The translations under genes were made by a program, and so were the position numbers. This document shows positions 27,674 to 35,434 of a stretch of 64,000 bases of DNA, one piece after another. Position 1 is the stretch's first letter. Every line of letters begins with the position of its first letter. The notes under the pieces are model-generated. The model did no database searches. It was not told the origin of the DNA and was given only the letters and a program-made list of their open reading frames with translations. The stretch is from assembly GCF_016632335.1 (NCBI RefSeq), contig NZ_JAEPBG010000004.1, forward strand, positions 1 to 64,000. The letters run 5' to 3'. This DNA is from Noviherbaspirillum pedocola (GTDB taxonomy: Bacteria; Pseudomonadota; Gammaproteobacteria; Burkholderiales; Burkholderiaceae_D).

Positions 27674-27964
27674 ATGGACGACCAGACGACTTCCAGCGCT
27701 ATGCATCGCTACAACCCGGACAACCTGCTGGACGGGGTCATTTCCCGTCTGAAGCTGAAGAACGACGCCGCGCTGGCGCGTGCGCTCGAAGTGGCGCCGC
27801 CGCTGATCAGCAAGATCCGGCATCGCCGGCTGCCGGTGGGCGCCTCGCTGCTGATCCGTATCCATGAAGTCACCGATCTGCCGGTGCATGAACTGCGCGC
27901 GCTGATGGGCGACCGCCGCCAGAAGTACCGCATCAGCGATATGCAGGGCAAGCCGAAGGAATAG
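27674..27964 (+). CDS. Small HTH-domain protein
   Basis: A 96-aa protein with a probable Cro/XRE-like helix-turn-helix at about residues 28-65 (LARALEVAPPLISKIRHRRL), a basic recognition-helix region and a basic C-terminus. It probably binds DNA as a small regulator. It is preceded by GAAGGT and a low-GC promoter-like stretch (27600-27670). It stands alone between a stress protein and a DUF4188 gene, so its target is unknown. Confidence 0.7.
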   Translation: MDDQTTSSAMHRYNPDNLLDGVISRLKLKNDAALARALEVAPPLISKIRHRRLPVGASLLIRIHEVTDLPVHELRALMGDRRQKYRISDMQGKPKE

Positions 27965-28200
27965 TAAGCGAGCGCTTCTGCGCGACTGCGGCGAAACTGC
28001 GTGGCGGCCGCGTTCATGTTTCCGACGCTGTTCCCGACTCCTTTTCACAGGCGAGTGCCATAGCTCGCGTGAGCGCATGCAAGCCGGCTGGGCAGCATGG
28101 TAGGCTGCCTCGTCCGTTCACGGCATGCGTGTGCATGGACAGGCCCGCGCCGGTCCAATGCATCGGCGCGGTGATGCGGTCCACCGTGGGAGCGAGATCC

Positions 28201-28710
28201 ATGAACAAGAAAGTGACGCGCCGTACCGTCGATCTGTCGGCGTATCCGGATCTGGTCGTCATACACCTGGGCATGCGCGTCCATGCGCTTGCCGGCCTAA
28301 AAACCCTGTTCGGCCTCGGACCGCGCATTGCCAAATCGGTGCAAGAGCAACCCGACGGCCTGCTGCTGCACGAGAACATGCTGTTCTCGCTGTTTCCTCC
28401 CCACGTCGGCATGCGCCAGTACTGGCGCGACTTCGATGCGCTCGAAGCCTGGGCGCGCTCCGAGCCGCACCGCGCATGGTGGCGGCAGTTCCTGCGCGAT
28501 TCCGGTGGCACCGGTTTCTGGCATGAAGCCTATTTCCTGCGCGGCGGCATGGAAGCCGTCTACGACGACATGGCCATCGCTACCGGTTTCCTGCGCTTCG
28601 CGCCCTCGCTGGATGCGCGCGGCGCCATGTTCTCGGCGCGCGGTCGCGCACAGCGCGCCGGTCAGGCAGGCACGCCCGAACCGCTCGGGGAAGACGAGCT
28701 GTATTCCTGA
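28201..28710 (+). CDS. DUF4188 (monooxygenase-like) family protein
   Basis: This 169-aa soluble protein closely resembles the DUF4188 family, annotated in databases as monooxygenase or phenylacetaldoxime-dehydratase related, though without proven activity in most members. Recognised segments are YPDLVVIHLGMRV, HVGMRQYWRDFDALE and GTGFWHEAYFLRGGMEAVYDDM. The start at 28201 is chosen because homology begins there; an in-frame ATG at 28135 adds an unrelated stretch. It is convergent with the RlmN-like gene. Possible heme binding is only suggested by the conserved His residues. Confidence 0.78.
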   Translation: MNKKVTRRTVDLSAYPDLVVIHLGMRVHALAGLKTLFGLGPRIAKSVQEQPDGLLLHENMLFSLFPPHVGMRQYWRDFDALEAWARSEPHRAWWRQFLRDSGGTGFWHEAYFLRGGMEAVYDDMAIATGFLRFAPSLDARGAMFSARGRAQRAGQAGTPEPLGEDELYS

Positions 28711-28726
28711 GCGCCGTGCGGCCTGA

Positions 28727-29794
28727 TCAGGTCTGCCGCTGCAGCATGATCGTGGACTGCCGCGGCTGTGCAGCGCGGGCGCGAAGCTGACCGCAGCCGC
28801 CGTCGACTTCCTGTCCGGCGGAATCGCGCAGCTTGGTCAGCACGCCACGTCGATGCAACTGCCGCGCGATCTCGCGACAACGCTCCCACGCCGGCCGCCG
28901 GAACGCCAGGTCCGGAATGCTGTTGTACGGAATCATGTTCAGCACCGCATACCTGTCCTTGAGCAGTGCAACGATGCCGTCGAGTTCATCGTCGCCATCG
29001 TTGACGCCTTCGAGCAGCGTCCATTGATATTGCACCGGATAGTGCGTGGCACGCGCATAGGCCTCCCCACGTTCGACGAGTTCGACCGGCGACATGCGCG
29101 GCGCGCGCGGCAGCAATTGCGCGCGCAGCTCCGGCTTGGTCGTATGCAGCGACAGCGCCAGCGCCGGCTTGACCACGCCTTGCGGCAGGCGCTCGAACAC
29201 GCGCGCATCGCCGACGGTGGAAAACACCAGATTCTTGTGCCCGATGTTGCCTTCGCTGCCGAGCAGATCGATGGCGTCCATTACGTTGTCGAGGTTGTGC
29301 GCCGGCTCGCCCATGCCCATGAACACCACCTTCTTCACCGCGCGCAGCGAACGCGCCAGCGCTACCTGCGCGACGATTTCACCGCCGGTCAGCTGCCGGA
29401 TCAGTCCGCTTCTGCCGGTCATGCAGAACTGGCAGCCAACCGCGCAGCCGACCTGGGTCGACACGCACAGGCCGCCGCGCGGCAGCAGCACGCTTTCCAC
29501 GGCCTGCCCGTCCGCCAGCCCGACCAGAAGCCGCGCCGAACCATCGTCGGTCGGATGGGAAGAGAGCAGCCGCACCAGACCTCCCAGCTCGGCATCGATT
29601 TGCGGCAGGGCCGCGCGCAAGGCTTTCGGCAGAAAATCCTCGGGCCGGCGCCGGCCGCCGTCATAAGGACGTCGCTGCAACCAATCGCGCAGCACACGCT
29701 GTTCATGGACGGGCAGCGCGCCCAGTGCCTGCAGACGCTGGCGGATCGATTCGATTTGCATGAAATGGGTCGGACTTCGCAGGCGCAAAGGCAT
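28727..29794 (-). CDS. RlmN-like radical SAM RNA methyltransferase
   Basis: The 355-aa protein has the RlmN/Cfr family layout: an N-terminal RNA-recognition region, the radical SAM cysteine motif CAVGCQFC at about residues 116-123, GMGEPAHNLDN, and the second catalytic Cys in GGCGQLR near residue 333. This family methylates C2 or C8 of an adenosine in 23S rRNA (RlmN also tRNA). It is somewhat shorter than E. coli RlmN (384 aa) and lies outside a housekeeping context, so it may be a paralogue rather than the primary RlmN. Start could also be the internal ATG at 29761; neither has a clear SD. Confidence 0.8.
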   Translation of the reverse strand: MPLRLRSPTHFMQIESIRQRLQALGALPVHEQRVLRDWLQRRPYDGGRRRPEDFLPKALRAALPQIDAELGGLVRLLSSHPTDDGSARLLVGLADGQAVESVLLPRGGLCVSTQVGCAVGCQFCMTGRSGLIRQLTGGEIVAQVALARSLRAVKKVVFMGMGEPAHNLDNVMDAIDLLGSEGNIGHKNLVFSTVGDARVFERLPQGVVKPALALSLHTTKPELRAQLLPRAPRMSPVELVERGEAYARATHYPVQYQWTLLEGVNDGDDELDGIVALLKDRYAVLNMIPYNSIPDLAFRRPAWERCREIARQLHRRGVLTKLRDSAGQEVDGGCGQLRARAAQPRQSTIMLQRQT

Positions 29795-29956
29795 ACGGGA
29801 ATTGCGGGGCCGCCATTATCCCGTGCATGGCTTCGGATGACCACGGCTTTTCGCGTGAGGATTTCGTCGCCTTTTGGGCGTTCAGCGCACTATTGAACAA
29901 CACTTCGGCGAAAGCGCATGCGTTTTGTTAACACTCGCATAAGCTCCGGTGCTACA

Positions 29957-29972
29957 ATTTCTGTACAGAAAT
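29957..29972. promoter_or_regulatory. Perfect 16-bp palindrome upstream of GGDEF-EAL gene
   Basis: ATTTCTGTACAGAAAT is self-complementary over all 16 bases. It lies in the divergent intergenic region just before a strong AGGAGGG ribosome-binding sequence, at a typical operator position. The cognate regulator is unknown. Confidence 0.6.
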
Positions 29973-29987
29973 ACATTAGGAGGGCGT

Positions 29988-30089
29988 GTGTCTGCTCGAT
30001 CCATAACTGCTTCCTGTGCGTCTCCACAACGCATGCTGTGCAGCGATTCACACGCGCCATACCGGCATACGCAATTCCTTCCAGCCTGA
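29988..30089 (+). CDS. Possible leader ORF upstream of the PAS-GGDEF-EAL gene
   Basis: A GTG-started frame of 33 codons follows the strong SD-like AGGAGGG at 29978-29984 by about 3 bp and ends 4 bp before the ATG of the downstream gene. The downstream ATG has no evident SD of its own, so translation of this leader may carry ribosomes onto the large gene. The spacing of the SD is tight and the peptide has no recognisable features, so it is a weak call. Confidence 0.3.
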   Translation: MSARSITASCASPQRMLCSDSHAPYRHTQFLPA

Positions 30090-30093
30090 CACC

Positions 30094-32934
30094 ATGGACA
30101 CCCTCCCGGACTCCGAGCAACAATCCAGCATGACCCTGCCTGCAGCGCCGCCCATGACGGACGCCGTGAAGACGCTGGTCTGGATGACCGACACCGTAGG
30201 CAACGTCACCTATCTGAGCCGGGACGTGCGGCATCTGTTCACCTCGGGCACCACGCTTTCCTTCGCTGCTTACATGCAGTCGGTGCATCCTGACGACCGG
30301 CAGCGGGTCATGGAAACCTTCGGCCGCGCGACCGTGATGCGCGAGGAATTCCAGATCGATTACCGTGTCATCGGCGCCGATGGGTCGCTGCACTGGGTAA
30401 CCGGTTCCGGCGCGCCGCGCTTCGATGCGCACGGCGAATTCAGCGGCTACACGGGCGCGCTGCTCGACGTGACGACCCGCTATGAAGCCATAGGTCGCCT
30501 GGAGAAGAGCGAAGCGACGCACCGGCTGCTGACCGAAAACAGTTCCGATTTGATCAGCCACCATGCCGCCGACAGCGGCATCTTCCTGTTCGCCTCACCC
30601 TCCTTCGAACGCATACTCGGTTTCGATGCCGAGGAGCTGGTGGGCAAACGCTCCGCCTACGAATTCGTGCACCCCGAGGATCGGCTGCGCGTAGACGCGG
30701 AAATCGCCCGGCAGATGCGCGAAAGCAGTTCGGGCAGCGTCGTCGAGTTCCGTGCGCGCCACAAGAATGGGCAATACCTGTGGATGTCGACTAACCTGAA
30801 GCTGCTGACCGACCAGCTCACCGGTGAAAACACCGGCGCCGTGGCCGTCACCCGCGACATCAGCGCCGAGCGCCAGACGCGCGAAGCGCTGCAGCAATCG
30901 CGCAACGAAATGTATTCGATGCTGGAAAGCATAGGCGAAGCCTTCTACGCGATCGACCGCGACTGGCGCATTACCTATGCCAACCGCAAGGCGGCCGACT
31001 TCGTCGGCATCGCGCCGAACAGGGCCATCGGCAAGCGCCTGCTTGATGTCGCCCCGGAACTGCTCGGCACGCCGATGCACCAGTATTTCCAGCAGACGCT
31101 GGACACCCGCGAAAAAGCCTTTTTCGAAGCCTACTGGGAGCCGCGCGATGCCTGGGCCGAAGTGCGCGTCTATCCGAACGATGACGGCCTGTCGATCTAT
31201 TTCCATGACATCAGCGCCAGGCGCAAGGCGGAAAACGCGATGCGCACCAGCGAGCAGCGCCTGCGCGAAGTGATCGAAATGACGCCGGCCGGCTATCTGC
31301 TGGCCGACGGCGATGGGCAAATTCAGGAAGTCAATCCGGCGCTGTGCCGTATTTCCGGCTACGAGCGGGAAGAGCTCGTCGGCCGCAAACTGGACTCCCT
31401 GTTTGCCACCTCGCCATGGGACCGTAGCGCCTACACCGCGCACGGACCCGCATCGGCACAGGGACAGGAGGCGATCATCCGCCACAAGTTCGGCAATGAG
31501 GTGCATGTGCTGTTCAACGGCAGCATCAAGCGCGACGAACTGGGCCAGGCGCTGTCGCTGACGGCCTTCCTTACCGACATCACGGCGCGCAAGCACATTG
31601 AATATCGGCTCGAACACCTGGCAACGCATGACACGCTGACCGGCCTGCCGAACCGCGCCCTGCTGACCGAGCGGCTGCAGCAAATGCTGGCGTTTTCGGC
31701 GCGGGACACGACGATTGGCGTATTGTTCGTCGACCTTGACCGCTTCAAGGAGGTCAACGATTCCTTCGGCCATCAGCCCGGCGACGTGCTGCTGTGCGAG
31801 GTGGCGCAGCGCTTCCGTCATGCGCTGCGTCCCGGCGACGTGATCGCGCGCCTGGGTGGCGATGAATTCATGGTGGTTGCCCATTGTTCGGAAGGACGGA
31901 GCTCCGCAGCCGCCATCGCGGAAAAGCTGCTTGGCAAGCTTGCCGCGCCTATCGATATCGGCGCGCAGCATGTGTTCATCAGCGCCTCGATTGGCATCAG
32001 CATGTTCCCCGAACACGGCGGCACGCGCGAGACGCTGTTTCAGAGCGCGGATACGGCGATGTACCAGGCAAAAGGCGCTGGCCGCAACATCTATCGCTTC
32101 TTCGAGCCGGAAATGGGCGTGGCCGCGCGCACCCGCATGACACTCGAACTCTCGCTGCGCCGCGCGCTTGGCGGAGAAGAATTCGAGGTGTACTACCAGC
32201 CGCGCGTCGATTTGAAAACCATGACCGTGATCGGCATGGAAGCGCTGCTGCGCTGGAATCATCCGGAGCTGGGCCAGGTGCCGCCGATGCAATTCATCCC
32301 CTTGGCCGAGGAAAGAAATCTGATCAGTCCGATCGGCCACTGGGTGCTGCGCCAGGCGTGCCGCGACACGGTAGACCTGATGCGCAAGCTCGGCCGGCCG
32401 TTGCGGGTCTCGGTGAACCTTTCGGCGCGTCAGCTGCGCAACAGCGCGCTTCCCGCGGAAGTGCAGGCCGTGCTGGACGAAACCGGCTTTCCAGCGCCGC
32501 TTCTCGAACTGGAGCTGACCGAAAGCGCGCTGGTGGAAGACATCGAGCATTCGGCGCATCTGCTGCGACAGCTGAAGGACCTGGGCGTAAAGATTGCAGT
32601 CGACGATTTCGGCACGGGTTATTCCGGCCTGGCTTACCTGCGCCGCTTCTCGCTCGACGTGCTCAAGCTGGACCGGTCGTTCGTGATGCAAAAAGAAAGC
32701 CATACCAGCCACTTCGACTTCATCAAGGCCTTCGTCGACCTGGCGCATGCGCTGAAGCTGTCGGTGGTGGCCGAAGGCGTTGAAACCGATGACACCCTGC
32801 AGTTCCTGTGCAGCACCGCGTGTGATGAAGCGCAGGGCTATTTCATCGCACGGCCGATGCCGCTGGCGGCGCTGATCCAATATTTGCGCAGTCCGTCGCT
32901 GCTGTCGAAGCAGGACACGCTTTCCTTCAACTGA
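30094..32934 (+). CDS. Multi-PAS GGDEF-EAL cyclic-di-GMP protein
   Basis: This 946-aa cytoplasmic signalling protein has about four PAS domains (roughly residues 20-130, 150-265, 285-390, 390-510; PAC-type ends such as VTRDISAERQ and FLTDITARKH), then a GGDEF diguanylate cyclase domain with the intact RLGGDEF near residue 587, then an EAL phosphodiesterase domain with GMEALLRW near residue 715 and DDFGTGYSG. Both active-site motifs are intact, so it may make, degrade or switch c-di-GMP. No membrane segment is seen. The ATG at 30094 is preferred over the in-frame start at 30016 because PAS homology begins soon after it. Confidence 0.92.
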   Translation: MDTLPDSEQQSSMTLPAAPPMTDAVKTLVWMTDTVGNVTYLSRDVRHLFTSGTTLSFAAYMQSVHPDDRQRVMETFGRATVMREEFQIDYRVIGADGSLHWVTGSGAPRFDAHGEFSGYTGALLDVTTRYEAIGRLEKSEATHRLLTENSSDLISHHAADSGIFLFASPSFERILGFDAEELVGKRSAYEFVHPEDRLRVDAEIARQMRESSSGSVVEFRARHKNGQYLWMSTNLKLLTDQLTGENTGAVAVTRDISAERQTREALQQSRNEMYSMLESIGEAFYAIDRDWRITYANRKAADFVGIAPNRAIGKRLLDVAPELLGTPMHQYFQQTLDTREKAFFEAYWEPRDAWAEVRVYPNDDGLSIYFHDISARRKAENAMRTSEQRLREVIEMTPAGYLLADGDGQIQEVNPALCRISGYEREELVGRKLDSLFATSPWDRSAYTAHGPASAQGQEAIIRHKFGNEVHVLFNGSIKRDELGQALSLTAFLTDITARKHIEYRLEHLATHDTLTGLPNRALLTERLQQMLAFSARDTTIGVLFVDLDRFKEVNDSFGHQPGDVLLCEVAQRFRHALRPGDVIARLGGDEFMVVAHCSEGRSSAAAIAEKLLGKLAAPIDIGAQHVFISASIGISMFPEHGGTRETLFQSADTAMYQAKGAGRNIYRFFEPEMGVAARTRMTLELSLRRALGGEEFEVYYQPRVDLKTMTVIGMEALLRWNHPELGQVPPMQFIPLAEERNLISPIGHWVLRQACRDTVDLMRKLGRPLRVSVNLSARQLRNSALPAEVQAVLDETGFPAPLLELELTESALVEDIEHSAHLLRQLKDLGVKIAVDDFGTGYSGLAYLRRFSLDVLKLDRSFVMQKESHTSHFDFIKAFVDLAHALKLSVVAEGVETDDTLQFLCSTACDEAQGYFIARPMPLAALIQYLRSPSLLSKQDTLSFN

Positions 32935-33117
32935 GCGGGGTGCGTGGAGGCTGGCTTAGCGGCCAGAGGCGAGTTGAGATCGCTTCCTTGTCCCATACGG
33001 GCAAGCGCGCATCGTGCTCGACTCGCCCTACGGCATTCAGCGAAGGACTGGCTCGTCAGCTGTCCGGCGCCTTCGCACGCCGCCCCTGTTCCGCGCTGGG
33101 GCGGCTTCCGTCAAGCG

Positions 33118-35274
33118 TCACCGCGCCAATGGATCCGGCCGCATCTGCACCTTGTACACCTTCGGAGAATTTTCCACCCCGCCTTCGTTATGGAAGCTGG
33201 CCCGGGTGCCGGAAGTCGTCCATAGCCCGCGTCCCTTCCATCCCGCGAGCGGATCGTCGATCCTGCCGTCGACGTTCTTGGTGAAGAAACCAAGCGGATA
33301 AGGCATGCGCAGATTGATCAGCTTGTCATCCACCACGGCGATCAATGCCTCGCCGCCGTTTGCGGAAGCGATCGCCACATTCGCTCCCAGGCCAAAGGCG
33401 TTGTAGCGATCGACCCAGACGTAGTAGGCATGATTGGCGCTGCCCTGCGCATCGAGGTTCCTGAATTGCGGCCCGGGCATCTGGTACAGCTTCCAGCCTT
33501 CCGGACACTGCTTGCCTTCGGCCGCGCCCGGACCATTGAGCGGGCCCTTGCAGAGCCTGCGGTCAAAGCTCGCGATATGCCCGCTCGACAATGCCGTCCA
33601 CACGACGCCGTTCAGATCGATGTCGATGCCGCGCGCACCGAAGGTGCCTTCCGGCGGTTGATAGATTTCCGCAAGCGCTGTGCGGGCCGGGTCCGGGCCC
33701 GGATCCAGGCGCACGATGTAGCCGGGCTGGTCCATGCGCGAGAAGCCGCGGTCCATCGATTGGCCCCAGATGCTGTTGTCCACCGGGCTCGGCATGATGC
33801 CGTAGAAAGCGGCCATCACGCGCTTGTCCTTGCTTGGGTCGAGCGGCTGGTTCGCTTCGACATAGTCGTCGCGCTTGCCGTTGCCGTTGGTATCGATGAT
33901 CAGCGGCGTCCAGCCCTGCGACTTCTGCTCGTCGTGCGTCTGCAGGTACATCTTCGTGTTGAGCCATCCCACCACGCCGCCCGCCGGCGAGCCGCTGCTG
34001 GTCCAGAGCGTGTTGTTCTCGTCATGCCCGAAGTACAGATGGTGCGTGGTGAAGCAGGTGTCGATCAGGTTCCAGGTCTTCGTCGCCGGGTCATACACCG
34101 AGAGCTGGCGCACCGACCCATCCAGCGGCACCACCATCGCCGATGGATGGGTCGAGCCCTTGCGGCAGAAGGCCGGATTCTGCTCCGGGCGTATGCGCGC
34201 GGTGAACCAGATGCGTTTGGCCTCATCCATCATCACGTTGTGTATGCTGGTATGACCGTCCCAGATCGGCTCCATGCCCCAGTAGGCCGAGTTCCCATGC
34301 GGCAGATCCAGCGAAGACGGCGTCTTCGGATCGCGATACGGATGGCGCACTTCGGCCGCGATGTTGCGTACCGGGTCCAGCGTGGGCACGAGGTCGGTGC
34401 TCTCTTCCGACGAGCCCCAGATCAGACCGTTGGCATTGATGCGCGGATTGCGCTTGTCGGTGGAGATCGCATCATGCTGGTAATGCTTGGGCGATGCCCA
34501 GTCCCAGACGGTGTACACCACGTTGCGCTCGATGCCTTCGGGACGGGACGGCTTGGCGAACGGCAGCTCGCCCTGCCTGATGCGGTCGGTCCAGTTGGCA
34601 TACATCGCCAGCGCCTTCTCCGGGCCCATGCTGCCAAGGACGATGGCCATGTAAGGCATGGCCTGGCCCGCCTGGGTGCGATGCGCCCAGGCCGTGAACG
34701 AGTCGCCGAGGCGGGCAAAGGTTTCAGGCACCTCGCGTATGCCCTTCGATCCGAGCGCATGGCAGGACTGGCACATGTTCTTCATCGTGTCCACCCAGGC
34801 CGCCTGCGATTTCATCGTCGGCGCCATGCCGGCGTTGCCCGGCGCGCCGGCGACGAAGTCTTCGGGCTTGGGCACATCGATCAGGGAATACCAGTACATG
34901 CCGGGGTAATACGCGGCGGCCGCACGCTCGTCAGGCGCGGTCACTGCCTTGAGGTTAACGAGCTTGCCCGGACGGGCGCTGACCTTCGGTGAATCGACGA
35001 GCCCATAACCCCGCACCCAGACGCGGTAAGAAGCTTTCGGCAAGGACGGAATGACAAAGCGGCCCTGGTCATCGGTCACGACGATCTTGGCGTACTTCGT
35101 CGGCAGATCGGTGGTCTCGGCGATGACCCATACCCCGGTCTCCGGACCATGATCGCCCTGAACAGTGCCGCCGATGTCGACGCGTGAAATCGATGGCCCG
35201 GCCGCGGGGAACGCCAGCGCCGGAACAGCGCCAGCCAAGAGCAACAGCATGCCGATACAGGTGCGTGTCTTCAC
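33118..35274 (-). CDS. Periplasmic c-type heme protein with carboxypeptidase-regulatory-like domain
   Basis: This 718-aa exported protein has a Sec signal (about residues 1-20, ending near PALAFP), a carboxypeptidase-regulatory-like beta-sandwich (about 30-105, with GVWVIAETTDLPTKYAKIVVTDDQGRF split across it), a CQSCH heme c attachment motif near residue 170, and a long C-terminal part resembling SMP-30/lyase-type beta-propellers (GIDIDLNGVVWTALS). It starts at GTG 35274 after AGGAGA. It is likely a periplasmic redox enzyme of unknown substrate. It stands alone, convergent with the GGDEF-EAL gene. Only one CXXCH motif is present. Confidence 0.75.
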   Translation of the reverse strand: MKTRTCIGMLLLLAGAVPALAFPAAGPSISRVDIGGTVQGDHGPETGVWVIAETTDLPTKYAKIVVTDDQGRFVIPSLPKASYRVWVRGYGLVDSPKVSARPGKLVNLKAVTAPDERAAAAYYPGMYWYSLIDVPKPEDFVAGAPGNAGMAPTMKSQAAWVDTMKNMCQSCHALGSKGIREVPETFARLGDSFTAWAHRTQAGQAMPYMAIVLGSMGPEKALAMYANWTDRIRQGELPFAKPSRPEGIERNVVYTVWDWASPKHYQHDAISTDKRNPRINANGLIWGSSEESTDLVPTLDPVRNIAAEVRHPYRDPKTPSSLDLPHGNSAYWGMEPIWDGHTSIHNVMMDEAKRIWFTARIRPEQNPAFCRKGSTHPSAMVVPLDGSVRQLSVYDPATKTWNLIDTCFTTHHLYFGHDENNTLWTSSGSPAGGVVGWLNTKMYLQTHDEQKSQGWTPLIIDTNGNGKRDDYVEANQPLDPSKDKRVMAAFYGIMPSPVDNSIWGQSMDRGFSRMDQPGYIVRLDPGPDPARTALAEIYQPPEGTFGARGIDIDLNGVVWTALSSGHIASFDRRLCKGPLNGPGAAEGKQCPEGWKLYQMPGPQFRNLDAQGSANHAYYVWVDRYNAFGLGANVAIASANGGEALIAVVDDKLINLRMPYPLGFFTKNVDGRIDDPLAGWKGRGLWTTSGTRASFHNEGGVENSPKVYKVQMRPDPLAR

Positions 35275-35434
35275 TACCGTCTCCTGATTGTTCGAATTTT
35301 TATTACAGTTGCCTTTGGCATCGAACATAGCAGAGTCGGTGTCGGAGCGGCAAGCAGGACTTCGCACCCATGCCGCTTTCGCTGATGCTTGCATTGCCTA
35401 TGGTGAGGCCCGCGTCAGAGCGCGCCTACAAGGT

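Noticed and set aside
30595-32880. Long leftward open frame opposite the PAS-GGDEF-EAL gene
   Set aside because: It is a shadow caused by GC-rich codon bias; no domain is seen and the sense gene is certain. The same applies to the leftward frames at 41257-43695 and 53595-55577 and the rightward frame at 56368-59007.
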